From an uncultured Acetatifactor sp. (lineage in GTDB: Bacteria; Bacillota; Clostridia; Lachnospirales; Lachnospiraceae), in contig CAJUJN010000001.1 of assembly GCA_910586775.1 (NCBI GenBank), forward strand, positions 1-64,000: a stretch of 64,000 nt of DNA, given 5' to 3'. The notes beneath the pieces are model-generated. The model was not told the DNA's origin. It worked only from the letters and a program-made list of their open reading frames with translations, and searched no databases. The stretch's first letter is position 1. Every line of letters starts with the position of its first letter. Positions 51,877 to 61,054 of the stretch are shown here, in pieces. A program made the translations under genes and the position numbers.

Positions 51877-52686
51877 CTACACCGCCACATCCAGAACCAT
51901 CATCAGCACAAAGCCCACAGCCATTCCCACTGTACCGGCTTTGCCGCCCCCTTCGGTACAGGCTTCCGGAATCAGTTCGTCCGTCACCACATACAGCATC
52001 GCTCCTGCCGCAAAAGCCAGAAGATAAGGCAGAACAGGCACCACCTGCTCCGCCAGCAATATGGTGACAAAAGCTCCTGCCGGCTCCACCACACCTGACA
52101 AAACACCGTACCAGAATGCCTTCGGCCGGGAAACCCCCACATTCCGAAGCGGCATGGATATGATTGCTCCTTCCGGGAGGTTCTGGATGGCAATCCCCAC
52201 TGAAAGCAGCATCGCCCCTGCCATGGTAATACCCGTATTTTCCGTCATGGCTCCCGCAAGGGCTACCCCCACTGCCATGCCTTCCGGCAGATTATGAAGC
52301 GCTACCGCCAGCACCAGCATGGACACTTTGCGGCTTTCATCTGTTGTTCTATTTTCCGGGGCGTCTTTTTCCAGGGGTGCAATGCCGTCCTGCACTTTAT
52401 GTTCTCTCCGGGCCAAGGGAACCAGTCTGCCAAGCAGCAGCAGAAAACCCACACCCAGCAAAAAACCGGATGCTGCAGGCAGCCACGCAATCCTCTGCTG
52501 TTCCTCTGCCATCTCTATGGCCGGAATCAGAAGAGACCACACCGATGCCGCTATCATAACGCCGGCGGCAAAGCCCAACATCAGGCGCTCCGGCATCCGG
52601 TTCATTTTCTTTTTCAGGAAAAGCACCATGGCTGCGCCCAGGGATGTACCCAGAAAGGGGATCATTACAATTGAAACTTCTTCCAT
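51877..52686 (-). CDS. ZIP-family metal transporter
   Basis: 269-residue ZIP transporter with eight hydrophobic segments. The metal-binding helix 4 motif ALHNLPEGMAVGVALAGA and helix 5 GIAIQNLPEGAIISMPL (two HN/QN-x-PEG motifs) are classic. The start at 52686 follows GGGAGC. It imports zinc or other divalent metals, while the P-type ATPase gene upstream on the same strand exports them. A cytoplasmic loop rich in charged residues lies at about 75-110. Confidence 0.92.
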   Translation of the reverse strand: MEEVSIVMIPFLGTSLGAAMVLFLKKKMNRMPERLMLGFAAGVMIAASVWSLLIPAIEMAEEQQRIAWLPAASGFLLGVGFLLLLGRLVPLARREHKVQDGIAPLEKDAPENRTTDESRKVSMLVLAVALHNLPEGMAVGVALAGAMTENTGITMAGAMLLSVGIAIQNLPEGAIISMPLRNVGVSRPKAFWYGVLSGVVEPAGAFVTILLAEQVVPVLPYLLAFAAGAMLYVVTDELIPEACTEGGGKAGTVGMAVGFVLMMVLDVAV

Positions 52687-52986
52687 ATCTGCTCCCATCC
52701 GTCCGCTCAGTCAGGCCGGTAATCCCATACGCAGTCCGCCCTTCTTCGCGGTACACATACAATCGTCACAGTCCGCTCTGCCCACAGCGGAAATGTAAAA
52801 AACATCGTCCAGGGCAGAACGCGGCGGAAAGCTCGTTCAACGTACCTTCCGCCGCTCTGAATAATAGTATGTGGCTACGCATGTATAAAATGTCAGATTC
52901 AGATATAGAATCAGCTTAGAAAATTATAAGCTTTTTTCATGATATACGCAAGACTGACTTTTGAGGAAATGCATTGCAGGACGCAC

Positions 52987-54960
52987 TCATACTTTCACCT
53001 TCAGGCAGCGTATTGCGTTCAGCACTGCCAGCACCATGACACCCACATCCGCGAATATGGCTATCCACATATTCGCAATGCCGAAAGCCCCCAGCACCAG
53101 GCAGATTGCCTTGACAGCAAGGGCAAATATAATATTTTCATAGACGATGCGGAGGCATTTTCCGGATATCCGCATGGCCAGCGCCAGCTTCATGGGATTG
53201 TCGTCCATCAGCACTATGTCAGCCGCCTCGATGGCCGCGTCTGAACCAAGGGCTCCCATAGCCACGCCGATATCCGCCCTGGATAGCACGGGCGCGTCAT
53301 TGATGCCGTCACCCACAAAAGCCAGTTTCTCCTTATTTCCCTTCTGAGCCAGCAATTTTTCCACTGCGTTTACCTTATCCCCGGGAAGCAGCTCGCTTCT
53401 GAACTCATCTACCCCCAACAGTCCGGCTACATGCGCTGCCGTCTTTTTGCCGTCGCCTGTCAGCATGACTGTCTTTTTGACGCCTGCTGCCTTCAATGCC
53501 GCGATTGCTTCCGCTGACTGTTCTTTTACCACATCGGAAATAAGGATATATCCGGCATAGGCGCCGTCCACAGCCATGTGGATTACCGTCCCTACTCCCA
53601 CATTTTCTTCTGGCGTAATTCCCAGACGGCCCATCAGCCTGAAGTTTCCGGCAGCTACAGTATGGTTATTGACCGAAGCGGTCACACCATGCCCTCCGAT
53701 TTCCTCCACATTACTGACTTTTGCCTTGTCGATTTCCTGTCCGTACGCTTCCTTCAGACTCTTGCTGATGGGGTGGTTGGAGTAGCTTTCCACATAGGCG
53801 GCAAGCTCCAACAGGATATTTTCTGCCGCTTTCTGTTCTGTATTGCAGAAGCCCTCACTCGTTATACATTCAGGTTGACAAACATTCTGGAAGGTGCGTA
53901 TAAATTCAGGAACCGCATGAACCTCCGTCACCTGAAAAACACCTTTCGTCAAAGTACCCGTCTTGTCAAACACCACATATTTTGTCTGTGCCAGCGCCTC
54001 CAGGTAATTGGAACCCTTCACCAGGATGCCGCAGGCCGATGCCCCGCCGATGCCCCCGAAAAAGCTTAATGGAATGGATATCACCAACGCACAGGGGCAG
54101 CTGATAACCAGGAACGTCAGCGCCCTGATGATCCAGGTACTCCACCCTGCCGGGTTGCCCATCATCAGATTTATCACACAAGGAATGATAGCCAGCGCCA
54201 GCGCGCTGTAACAGACCGCCGGTGTATAATACCTGGCAAATTTCGTGATAAAGTTCTCCGTCCGCGCCTTCTTCATGCTGGAATTCTCCACCAGATCCAG
54301 AATTTTTGACACGGTTGATTCCCCGAATTCTTTTGTCGTCCGAATCCGCAGAAGACCGGAAATATTCACGCAGCCGCTGATAACCTCCTCCCCCACGCCC
54401 ACTTCCCTGGGCACGCTCTCCCCGGTGAGTGCGCTGGTGTTCAATGTGGAATTTCCTTCCGTCACCACGCCGTCGATGGGAATCTTCTCTCCCGGCTGCA
54501 CCAGAATCACGGTACCCGGCTCCACATCGTCCGGGTCCACCTGCTCTACATTACCGGTTTCATCCTCGATATTGGCGTAATCGGGACGGATATCCATCAG
54601 CGCACTGATATTCCGGCGGCTCTTCCCCACAGCCACTGCCTGGAACAGTTCACCGATCTGATAAAACAGCATAACCGCCACACCCTCGGCAAATTCACCC
54701 TCCATGCCGTTTGCTTCGTTGTATACCCCTAAGAGCATGGCCCCCACAGTGGCAACTGCCATCAGGAAATTCTCGTCAAAAACTTCCCCATGGAGAATGC
54801 CCAACGCCGCCTTCCGCAGGATGTCGCAACCGATAATAATGTAGGGAATCAGGTACAGGGCAAATTTCAGGTATCCCTCCACCGGCACAAAAGCAAGCGC
54901 AACCATCAATATGGCTGCTACAATGATACGGTATAATACTTTTTTCTGCTTCTTTGTCAT
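52987..54960 (-). CDS. P1B-type metal efflux ATPase with repeat-encoded insert
   Basis: 657-residue ZntA/CadA-like ATPase without an N-terminal metal-binding domain (that domain is encoded separately at 55295-55516). The start at 54960 follows AAGGAG. Motifs: TGES phosphatase loop (ALTGESVPR), metal site SCPCALVIS in the sixth helix, phosphorylation DKTGTLT (near 329), N-domain SNHPIS, and GDGINDAPVLSRAD. Directly after the phosphorylation strand, residues about 352-372 (EFIRTFQNVCQPECITSEGF) have no counterpart I know in this family and are encoded by a copy of dispersed repeat family 1. The frame is kept. Two extra Cys result. The enzyme probably exports zinc, cadmium or lead. Confidence 0.93.
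   Translation of the reverse strand: MTKKQKKVLYRIIVAAILMVALAFVPVEGYLKFALYLIPYIIIGCDILRKAALGILHGEVFDENFLMAVATVGAMLLGVYNEANGMEGEFAEGVAVMLFYQIGELFQAVAVGKSRRNISALMDIRPDYANIEDETGNVEQVDPDDVEPGTVILVQPGEKIPIDGVVTEGNSTLNTSALTGESVPREVGVGEEVISGCVNISGLLRIRTTKEFGESTVSKILDLVENSSMKKARTENFITKFARYYTPAVCYSALALAIIPCVINLMMGNPAGWSTWIIRALTFLVISCPCALVISIPLSFFGGIGGASACGILVKGSNYLEALAQTKYVVFDKTGTLTKGVFQVTEVHAVPEFIRTFQNVCQPECITSEGFCNTEQKAAENILLELAAYVESYSNHPISKSLKEAYGQEIDKAKVSNVEEIGGHGVTASVNNHTVAAGNFRLMGRLGITPEENVGVGTVIHMAVDGAYAGYILISDVVKEQSAEAIAALKAAGVKKTVMLTGDGKKTAAHVAGLLGVDEFRSELLPGDKVNAVEKLLAQKGNKEKLAFVGDGINDAPVLSRADIGVAMGALGSDAAIEAADIVLMDDNPMKLALAMRISGKCLRIVYENIIFALAVKAICLVLGAFGIANMWIAIFADVGVMVLAVLNAIRCLKVKV
53845..53907. 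repeat. Dispersed repeat family 1, copy B (in-frame in coding DNA)
   Basis: GCAGAAGCCCTCACTCG, TTATACATTCAGGTTG, CAAA, then GCGTATAAATT: the same blocks and order as copies A (31367) and C (17924). It lies inside the P-type ATPase gene, where it is read on the minus strand as part of the protein. Confidence 0.78.
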
Positions 54961-55039
54961 ATATGCACTCCTTATCTCTTTATGATAGTTGTGATGCTTT
55001 CCATCCAGGTACTGTATGGCAAAAGTTCTCACGCATAAA

Positions 55040-55092
55040 CATATGAACCATTGTTCACATGTTTATATTACCACAGTTTCCGAAAATGTCAA
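55040..55092 (-). promoter_or_regulatory. Metal-responsive promoter/operator of the P-type ATPase
   Basis: On the minus strand TTGACA (55087-55092) and TAATAT (55065-55070) have a 16-base spacer. The start region is covered by an inverted repeat with arms CATATGAA and TTCACATG (55040-55061), the ArsR/SmtB-type pattern. Layout is the same as at 55678-55730. Confidence 0.82.
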
Positions 55093-55226
55093 CATGTGAA
55101 TTGAATTTTCCCAAAATCCATTTTCCCTGTTTTCAGGCACTTAACAGTGAAATCCGAAGCAATTCCCGTAATTTGTTCAGGCAAAAGGCCGGCTCAGGAA
55201 CATCTGCGGAAAAGGACTTGGGCCCG

Positions 55227-55252
55227 AAAAAGGGGACCGCCAAAGCGGTCCC
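55227..55252 (-). terminator. Terminator of the HMA gene
   Basis: On the minus strand the stem GGGACCGC-TTTG-GCGGTCCC is followed by CTTTTT, 43 bases after the HMA stop codon. Confidence 0.85.
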
Positions 55253-55294
55253 TCACGAAAAACCTGATATAACTCCAGACAAAATATGCGGCTG

Positions 55295-55516
55295 TCAGTC
55301 TAAAAAAATTTCACAGTCATCCTCCACTTTCTTACATGCCTTGCGCACAGCCTGCATGACTTCCTTCTCCTCCGCTCCCTCGGCAAACTCCACCTTCATT
55401 TTCTGGGTCATAAAGCTTACTGTCGCTCCCTGGACTCCTTCCACCTTCTTCGCTGCTTCCTCCATTTTCAGAGCACAGTTTGCGCAGTCAACTTCAATCC
55501 TGTACGTTTTCTTCAT
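55295..55516 (-). CDS. Small heavy-metal-associated (HMA) protein
   Basis: 73-residue HMA-domain protein. KTYRIEVDCANCALKMEEAA shows the CxxC metal site as DCANC with a beta-alpha-beta pattern following. It probably binds zinc or a related soft metal and hands it to the P-type ATPase, which lacks this domain. It has its own promoter and terminator but shares the operator sequence with the ATPase gene, so both should be induced together. Confidence 0.9.
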   Translation of the reverse strand: MKKTYRIEVDCANCALKMEEAAKKVEGVQGATVSFMTQKMKVEFAEGAEEKEVMQAVRKACKKVEDDCEIFLD

Positions 55517-55677
55517 AGTCAGCCTCCTTGTATCCTTTTCAATTTATATTCACGGTCGAAAACATTTGCCAGACAAAATGTATACCAAAGTCACTGTCGT
55601 GACAGCACCTTTAAGACCGTCAGCCATATTCCCGCCAGATCAGACTGGTATATTCCGGCGGTCTTGAGTATGGCGTT

Positions 55678-55730
55678 CATATGAATTATTGTTCATATGT
55701 TTATATTACCATAGAATCTGTAATTGTCAA
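55678..55730 (-). promoter_or_regulatory. Metal-responsive promoter/operator of the HMA gene
   Basis: On the minus strand TTGACA (55725-55730), 16-base spacer, TAATAT (55703-55708). A perfect inverted repeat with arms CATATGAA and TTCATATG spans 55678-55699. The leader to the ATG at 55516 is about 180 bases. Confidence 0.85.
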
Positions 55731-55843
55731 TAGGGAACTGAAAATTTCCATCAAAAAGCTTTCCTTTTACATCCAAATGCGAGATAATGCTATAGGAAGC
55801 AAATATACTTTTGCATTCGGTTGGATTTTGCGGGAGGGTTGCT

Positions 55844-58117
55844 GTGAAATTTATAAAGATTTTCGTTTCTTATATGATTAAGTACCTGTTGGGGTTTCTT
55901 TTGATCTTTGTGACAAATATCGTGATGTTCTATGTCGCACGAAGCAGTGTCGAAAGCTATATTATTAAGCAGGTCGAAACGCAGATTGAGGATGGAATCC
56001 AGACAGTTGAGAATACTGTCGAGAAGATGGATTTGATCGAACAGATGCTTTATCAGAGCAATGATTTTACCAAACTCGTCTACACAGGAAAGAATTTCCC
56101 CAAAAAAGATATTACACTGGTGAAAAACAGTAATGACCTGTTGAAACAGATCGGCTATATCACAAATTATACGCCCTATATGTTTTGCGTATTCAAAGAT
56201 AACGACCTGTTTCTGTCAAATTCACAGTGCAGCATCACTTTCCCTGATTATTACGGCTCCTTTTTATCTGTCCGGTTTTCCGGTGAAGAGGATATGGATG
56301 CTTCCGGGTTCAAGGACTATCTTTTTGACCGGAAGAAACAGGGATACCGCTTTCTGAAGGCAGATTTGATAAAATACACCTATGACGGAAAGGAACTGAA
56401 TCTGAATGATGCGGTTCTCTATCTGGCCGACGGCTCCGCCTCTTATACCTCGGAAGCGTATGTATTCTGCTTTGTATTAAGCAAAGAATCCCTGGTTGAA
56501 GAAATTTGGTCAGACGGACAGGAAAAGGACTGTTTTCTCCTGATTCGGGACGGGATATCCCAAAAGGAACTGGCCAGTTACGGAGAAGTGCCTGAGTCTG
56601 TGATGGACGAAGCGTATGCGGCGGAAACTGAAAAAGGGTACCACATGATGGAGTGCCTGGATAACAGCCTGGGCTGGCGGATTACAGCCGGAATTTCCGT
56701 CTCTTATATCAGCAGACAGATGACAGCGGTACAGCGGCTGCTGATGATATACCTTGGCCTCGGCTTTGCTGCAGTAATTGTGCTGACTTTATATTTCAGT
56801 CTGGGCAGATATTATTCCTTCCGGAAAATGGTATCTGCTTTCCCGGCGGAAGAAATAGAGCCGGACAGAAAGGCAGGCTTTAACCAGTACAAATACGTAT
56901 CGGATTATGTGACCAGACTGGATGACAAACGGCAGGCCTACCGACAGCAGCTGGAGGAACTGAAACGGCAGAACCGCGCCATTATATTGGAAAGCATAAT
57001 GACGAGAGGCATTTCCTCCGAGCAGGAACGGCAGGTATTTGCGGAATATTTCGGCCAGGAACCGGAATTTTACTGCGTGGCAATGGTCAGCATACTGCAG
57101 ATGCAGGGGGAAATAGCTGAGAATGCAGCCGTGGACATGGTAAATTTTCTGAGCAGAAAAAAGATTGCTGTCCTGGGAAATGTGCACAGCGGTATTGCTG
57201 ACGAATTGTTCCTGATTGAGCGGTTTTCCTTCCAGGAAGGAAATGTGTCGGACCTGGTGCCTGTCTTTGAAGAGATGGCTGAAGCAGTAAGCACACAATA
57301 CGGCTGTGTCCTGCATATGGCGATCAGTGCCGTGGGAACAGGGATTTACAATATCAGCAAATGCTATGAACAGGCAAAATGTATTGTCCAGGCTCAGTAT
57401 ATGTGCGAGAACGAAACCATTGTCCAGGCATATGATATCACTGCAAGCTCACTGTATGAAAATGCCGTTACCATAGAATTTATGAACCGTTTGTATACAA
57501 TGCTGATAAGCGGACAATATAGTAACGCGGAGAAAGAGCTGAACCAGATAGAAGGACGTTACAGCAGAGCCGCTTATCTCTATGAAGCAAATAAGGAGCA
57601 GATATTCTACTCCATCAGGAATGTGTTTCACACGGCAATCCTGCATCTGAATGTCCGGGAGGGTGAAGGCCGGCTTCCTTTATACGAAAATACGTTAAAA
57701 TGTCATGATATGACAGCCGCTTTCAGGCAGAGTGCGGCATGGATATGCAACTATATCGGGCAGCGCAAAAAGAGCAAAAATGAAGTTTTGTATCAGAATA
57801 TCCGGGAATATATGGAGACACACTATAATGACCCCGGAATGTCAGCATACAGTGTCAGTCAGCATGTGGGAATTGCCGAGAAATATCTGTATCAGTTCTG
57901 GAAAGAACAGACAGGAGAAACCTTCGCCGCCTGGCTCCTGCGTCTTCGGATTGACAGGGCAAAACAGTATCTGGAGCAGACGGATTACAGCAACGAACAG
58001 ATTGCTCTTTTAACCGGATTCGCATCGCCTAATACATTTTACCGTAATTTTCAGAAACTGGCAGGTGTTACTCCTAAGAAATATAAGGAAAACAGACTCA
58101 AAAACAAGGAGGAATGA
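55844..58117 (+). CDS. Membrane-bound AraC-family regulator of sugar uptake
   Basis: 757-residue one-component regulator. I use the GTG at 55844, which follows GGGAGGG; an upstream TTG (55811) has no site. A transmembrane helix at about 10-30, an extracytoplasmic domain of about 265 residues and a second helix near 298-320 precede a cytoplasmic linker. The C-terminal AraC double helix-turn-helix (about 655-755) has AYSVSQHVGIAEKYLYQFWK and QIALLTGFASPNTFYRNFQK. Such proteins, common in Paenibacillus and Lachnospiraceae, sense an extracellular sugar and activate the neighbouring ABC importer. It lies just upstream of the binding-protein gene. Confidence 0.9.
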   Translation: MKFIKIFVSYMIKYLLGFLLIFVTNIVMFYVARSSVESYIIKQVETQIEDGIQTVENTVEKMDLIEQMLYQSNDFTKLVYTGKNFPKKDITLVKNSNDLLKQIGYITNYTPYMFCVFKDNDLFLSNSQCSITFPDYYGSFLSVRFSGEEDMDASGFKDYLFDRKKQGYRFLKADLIKYTYDGKELNLNDAVLYLADGSASYTSEAYVFCFVLSKESLVEEIWSDGQEKDCFLLIRDGISQKELASYGEVPESVMDEAYAAETEKGYHMMECLDNSLGWRITAGISVSYISRQMTAVQRLLMIYLGLGFAAVIVLTLYFSLGRYYSFRKMVSAFPAEEIEPDRKAGFNQYKYVSDYVTRLDDKRQAYRQQLEELKRQNRAIILESIMTRGISSEQERQVFAEYFGQEPEFYCVAMVSILQMQGEIAENAAVDMVNFLSRKKIAVLGNVHSGIADELFLIERFSFQEGNVSDLVPVFEEMAEAVSTQYGCVLHMAISAVGTGIYNISKCYEQAKCIVQAQYMCENETIVQAYDITASSLYENAVTIEFMNRLYTMLISGQYSNAEKELNQIEGRYSRAAYLYEANKEQIFYSIRNVFHTAILHLNVREGEGRLPLYENTLKCHDMTAAFRQSAAWICNYIGQRKKSKNEVLYQNIREYMETHYNDPGMSAYSVSQHVGIAEKYLYQFWKEQTGETFAAWLLRLRIDRAKQYLEQTDYSNEQIALLTGFASPNTFYRNFQKLAGVTPKKYKENRLKNKEE

Positions 58118-58137
58118 CAGTCATTCTGACTTATTGG

Positions 58138-58176
58138 AAGGGTGAGGGAGAAAATGAGAGTTTTCTTTCTTACCCT
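58138..58176 (+). repeat. G-U-rich stem-loop after the AraC gene
   Basis: GGGTGAGGGAGAAAA pairs with TTTTCTTTCTTACCC if G-U pairs are allowed. A weak T-rich tail follows (TTTGTTGT). It could be a partial terminator between the regulator and the transporter genes. Confidence 0.5.
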
Positions 58177-58275
58177 TTGTTGTACAATAAAAAGACTGAC
58201 AGTATGCTTCATGAAAACCTTATGATATGATGCGGGTGTAACGGACAACCTTTCCATGTAAGGCAGGAGGAAAAT

Positions 58276-60006
58276 ATGAAAAAAAGAAAAAATATTTTGG
58301 CATTGTTGATGACAGGTATAATGAGCATCTCCATAATGCTGACAGGCTGCGGCAACAACGGTCAGAGCAGTCAGGATTCCAAAGAAGGAAGCAGCAGTTC
58401 AGAAGAAGCCAATAATTCCGCGGACAGCGGCAGCGGGGAAGAAGACAATACATTAGTCATCGCACTGCAGTCAAACAGCTTTATTACGGATTATGAGGAT
58501 AACAGGCTGACCGATTATTATGAAGAAAAGCTTGGCATCCGGATTGAGTTTATACTGTTGCCGTCCGACGGTTCGGAGCTACAGACCAAGCTGTCCCTTA
58601 TGACATCATCCGGAGAAGAACTGCCGGATATTCTGTTGACAGCAGCATTAAAGAGCGAAGCCATTCTGCAGTACGGCCAGGACGATGTATTCCTTCCGGT
58701 TCAGGATTATTTAAACAACGCAGATATCATGCCTAATTTTAATGCCATTCCGGATGCAGAAAGAACAGAGATGCTGGATTCCGGAACCATGGCTGACGGT
58801 AATATATACAGTTTTGCCAGCAGCCAGGAAAATCCCTGGAATCTGTCGCCGTATCGATACTACATCAATAAAGCATGGCTTGACAGGCTCGGGCTCCCCA
58901 TACCGACCAGTCTGGAGGAGTTGAAGGAGGTACTGATTGCCTTCCGGGACAAGGACCCAAACGGCAATGGGATTCAGGATGAAATCCCGGTTTACGGTAT
59001 GCAGTCAGGGACCTATGGACAAAATATCCTGATGGCATTTATGAATTCCTTCATCTTCTGCAATGACCCCGTTTTCTCCCTGAATGAAGCAGGGACAGAG
59101 GTTATCCCGGTATGTACGACAGAGAGTTGGAAACAGGGCCTCCTCTGGATGAGTGAGCTGTATCAGGAAGGGCTGATGGCACCCGGTATCTTTACGGATG
59201 ACAGTACGCAGTTCAAGGCTGTTTTGAATGCGGAACCGAATGTAGTAGGCCTCGTATGCATGGGTTCTTACGGAAACTGGACGGATACCGTCAACAATGT
59301 CAATTTCAAAGACATGGAGATGATAGAGCCTTTTACAGGGCCGGAGGGAATCTGCTACACCCCATATACACAATATTTGTCCGACCAGGTTATGTATATC
59401 TTCAAAGATTCGGATAAGGTAGATATGGCTATTAAATTTGCGGATGAAAATTATGATCCACACACAGGCCTTATCGCGAGATACGGAACAGAAGAAGAAC
59501 ATTGGACTACTGACCCTGCACAGTTAGACGGCCTGACCAATTCCTATATAGAAGCCGGACTCTATGACGAAGTGACTATGGCTTTGCTGAATAATATCTG
59601 GTCTGTCAACAATAATGTAACATGGCACGATTACGCCCCCAGATATATCAGCCTGAAAGATATTTGCACTCTGGCGGATATTACGACAGGAAGAGAGTAT
59701 GACAGAGAAAATCCCTACAACCTTATGGCAGATAATCTGAAATTTTACAATGACAAGCACCCGGAATACACGTTGCCCGACTTAAAGTACACCGTGGACG
59801 AAACGGAAGCCATTCTCGACGCCAAAACAAATATTCCGGTCTATATTGCCAAATCCATGGCCGAGTTTATCACCGGAGCAAGAGATCTGGAGACCGGATG
59901 GGAGCAATACCTGAATGAGCTTGACAGCATGGGCCTCCAGGCATGGCTCTCCGCCGCCCAGAGTGCATATGAACGCACCGGACAGTATGCGGAAGCACAA
60001 AAGTAA
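58276..60006 (+). CDS. Extracellular sugar-binding lipoprotein (LplA-like)
   Basis: 576-residue solute-binding protein. The signal peptide ends in the lipobox SIMLTGC with Cys25 as the lipid site. A Ser/Glu/Asn-rich linker precedes the binding fold, which begins NTLVIALQSNSFITDYEDN. DKDPNGNGIQDEIPVYG is a hallmark EF-hand-like segment of the LplA-type binding proteins that serve complex oligosaccharides. GGAGGA precedes the ATG. It is followed by two permease genes; no ATPase gene is present, as is usual for this class, which shares an ATPase encoded elsewhere. Confidence 0.92.
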   Translation: MKKRKNILALLMTGIMSISIMLTGCGNNGQSSQDSKEGSSSSEEANNSADSGSGEEDNTLVIALQSNSFITDYEDNRLTDYYEEKLGIRIEFILLPSDGSELQTKLSLMTSSGEELPDILLTAALKSEAILQYGQDDVFLPVQDYLNNADIMPNFNAIPDAERTEMLDSGTMADGNIYSFASSQENPWNLSPYRYYINKAWLDRLGLPIPTSLEELKEVLIAFRDKDPNGNGIQDEIPVYGMQSGTYGQNILMAFMNSFIFCNDPVFSLNEAGTEVIPVCTTESWKQGLLWMSELYQEGLMAPGIFTDDSTQFKAVLNAEPNVVGLVCMGSYGNWTDTVNNVNFKDMEMIEPFTGPEGICYTPYTQYLSDQVMYIFKDSDKVDMAIKFADENYDPHTGLIARYGTEEEHWTTDPAQLDGLTNSYIEAGLYDEVTMALLNNIWSVNNNVTWHDYAPRYISLKDICTLADITTGREYDRENPYNLMADNLKFYNDKHPEYTLPDLKYTVDETEAILDAKTNIPVYIAKSMAEFITGARDLETGWEQYLNELDSMGLQAWLSAAQSAYERTGQYAEAQK

Positions 60007-60099
60007 GAGACGGTATTTTGCGATTCAAAGATGGAGCTGCCGCATTAAGACACCGGAATACGGAATATGCGGCAGCCCCGTTTTCAGAAAGGAATATAT

Positions 60100-61038
60100 A
60101 TGGCAGCAAAACAGGAAAAAAAGAATCATAAACTGGCGAAAAAAATACGTGCCAGATGGCAGATATATCTGCTGCTGCTTTTGCCGGTAGCATATATCGT
60201 GGTATTTGCATATGTACCTATGGGAGGTCTGGTTCTTGCCTTCAAGCATTACCGTGTAAAAGACGGTATCTGGGGAAGCGCATGGGTTGGTCTGGAGAAT
60301 TTCAATAAATTCTTCCATTCCTATAACTTTGGGACCATCATCAAAAACACACTGACAATTTCGTTCTATTCGTTGATAGCCTCCTTCCCGATTCCCGTTA
60401 TGTTTGCATTGCTTTTAAATGCCATGCGTGGCAAAAGATACAAGAAAGTCATCCAGACAGTGACATATGTTCCCCATTTTATATCAACCGTTGTCATGGT
60501 AGGACTGGTATTTCAGCTTCTGGACAACCGGAGCGGTATTTACGGCAATCTGTATACTCTGTTTACCAGTTCCACGGCTCCAAGCCTGTTAGGAGTGGGG
60601 ACGAATTTCAAACATATCTATGTGTGGTCCGGAATATGGCAGAATCTGGGGTATAATTCTATTATTTACATCGCCGCTCTTACCAGTGTGGACCAGGCGC
60701 TTCATGAAGCGGCCGAGATTGACGGTGCCAGCCGGTGGCAGCGGCTGCTGCATATTGATTTTCCGGCAATCCTGCCCACTACCAGTATCATGCTTATCCT
60801 TGCGGTGGGCAGGATTATGAATATCGGATATGAGAAAGCCCTTCTGATGCAGAATAATCTGAACCTGAATTACTCTGAGATTATTTCTACATATGTATAT
60901 AAGGTAGGTCTGGCCAGCGGAATTAATGACTATTCCCTTTCCACCGCAGTGGGAATGTTCAATGCGGTAATCAATCTGATTTTATTGTTTACGGCAAACT
61001 GGGGCAGCAAGAAATTAAGCGGCAGCGGCATTTTTTAG
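60100..61038 (+). CDS. Sugar ABC permease (LplB-like)
   Basis: 312-residue permease with six helices. The start at 60100 follows AGAAAGGAA. Early YMVVFAYVPMGGLVLAFKHY-like segment (here VVFAYVPMGGLVLAFKHY) and the EAA loop HEAAEIDGASRWQRLLHIDF are typical of the LplB/YteP class. It forms the import channel with the permease encoded next. Confidence 0.94.
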   Translation: MAAKQEKKNHKLAKKIRARWQIYLLLLLPVAYIVVFAYVPMGGLVLAFKHYRVKDGIWGSAWVGLENFNKFFHSYNFGTIIKNTLTISFYSLIASFPIPVMFALLLNAMRGKRYKKVIQTVTYVPHFISTVVMVGLVFQLLDNRSGIYGNLYTLFTSSTAPSLLGVGTNFKHIYVWSGIWQNLGYNSIIYIAALTSVDQALHEAAEIDGASRWQRLLHIDFPAILPTTSIMLILAVGRIMNIGYEKALLMQNNLNLNYSEIISTYVYKVGLASGINDYSLSTAVGMFNAVINLILLFTANWGSKKLSGSGIF

Positions 61039-61054
61039 AAAAGAGGAGGCAGTC

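Larger units (their letters stand above)
54961..55294. other. 334-bp spacer between HMA and ATPase genes
   Basis: Holds the ATPase promoter/operator (55040-55092) and the terminator of the HMA gene (55227-55252). The sequence between them (55095-55225) shows nothing recognisable. Confidence 0.6.

Noticed and set aside
52829..52857. Terminator after the P-type ATPase gene
   Set aside because: A stem GGCGGAAAG/CTTCCGCC exists, but no T-run follows it on the minus strand and it is 130 bases after the stop.
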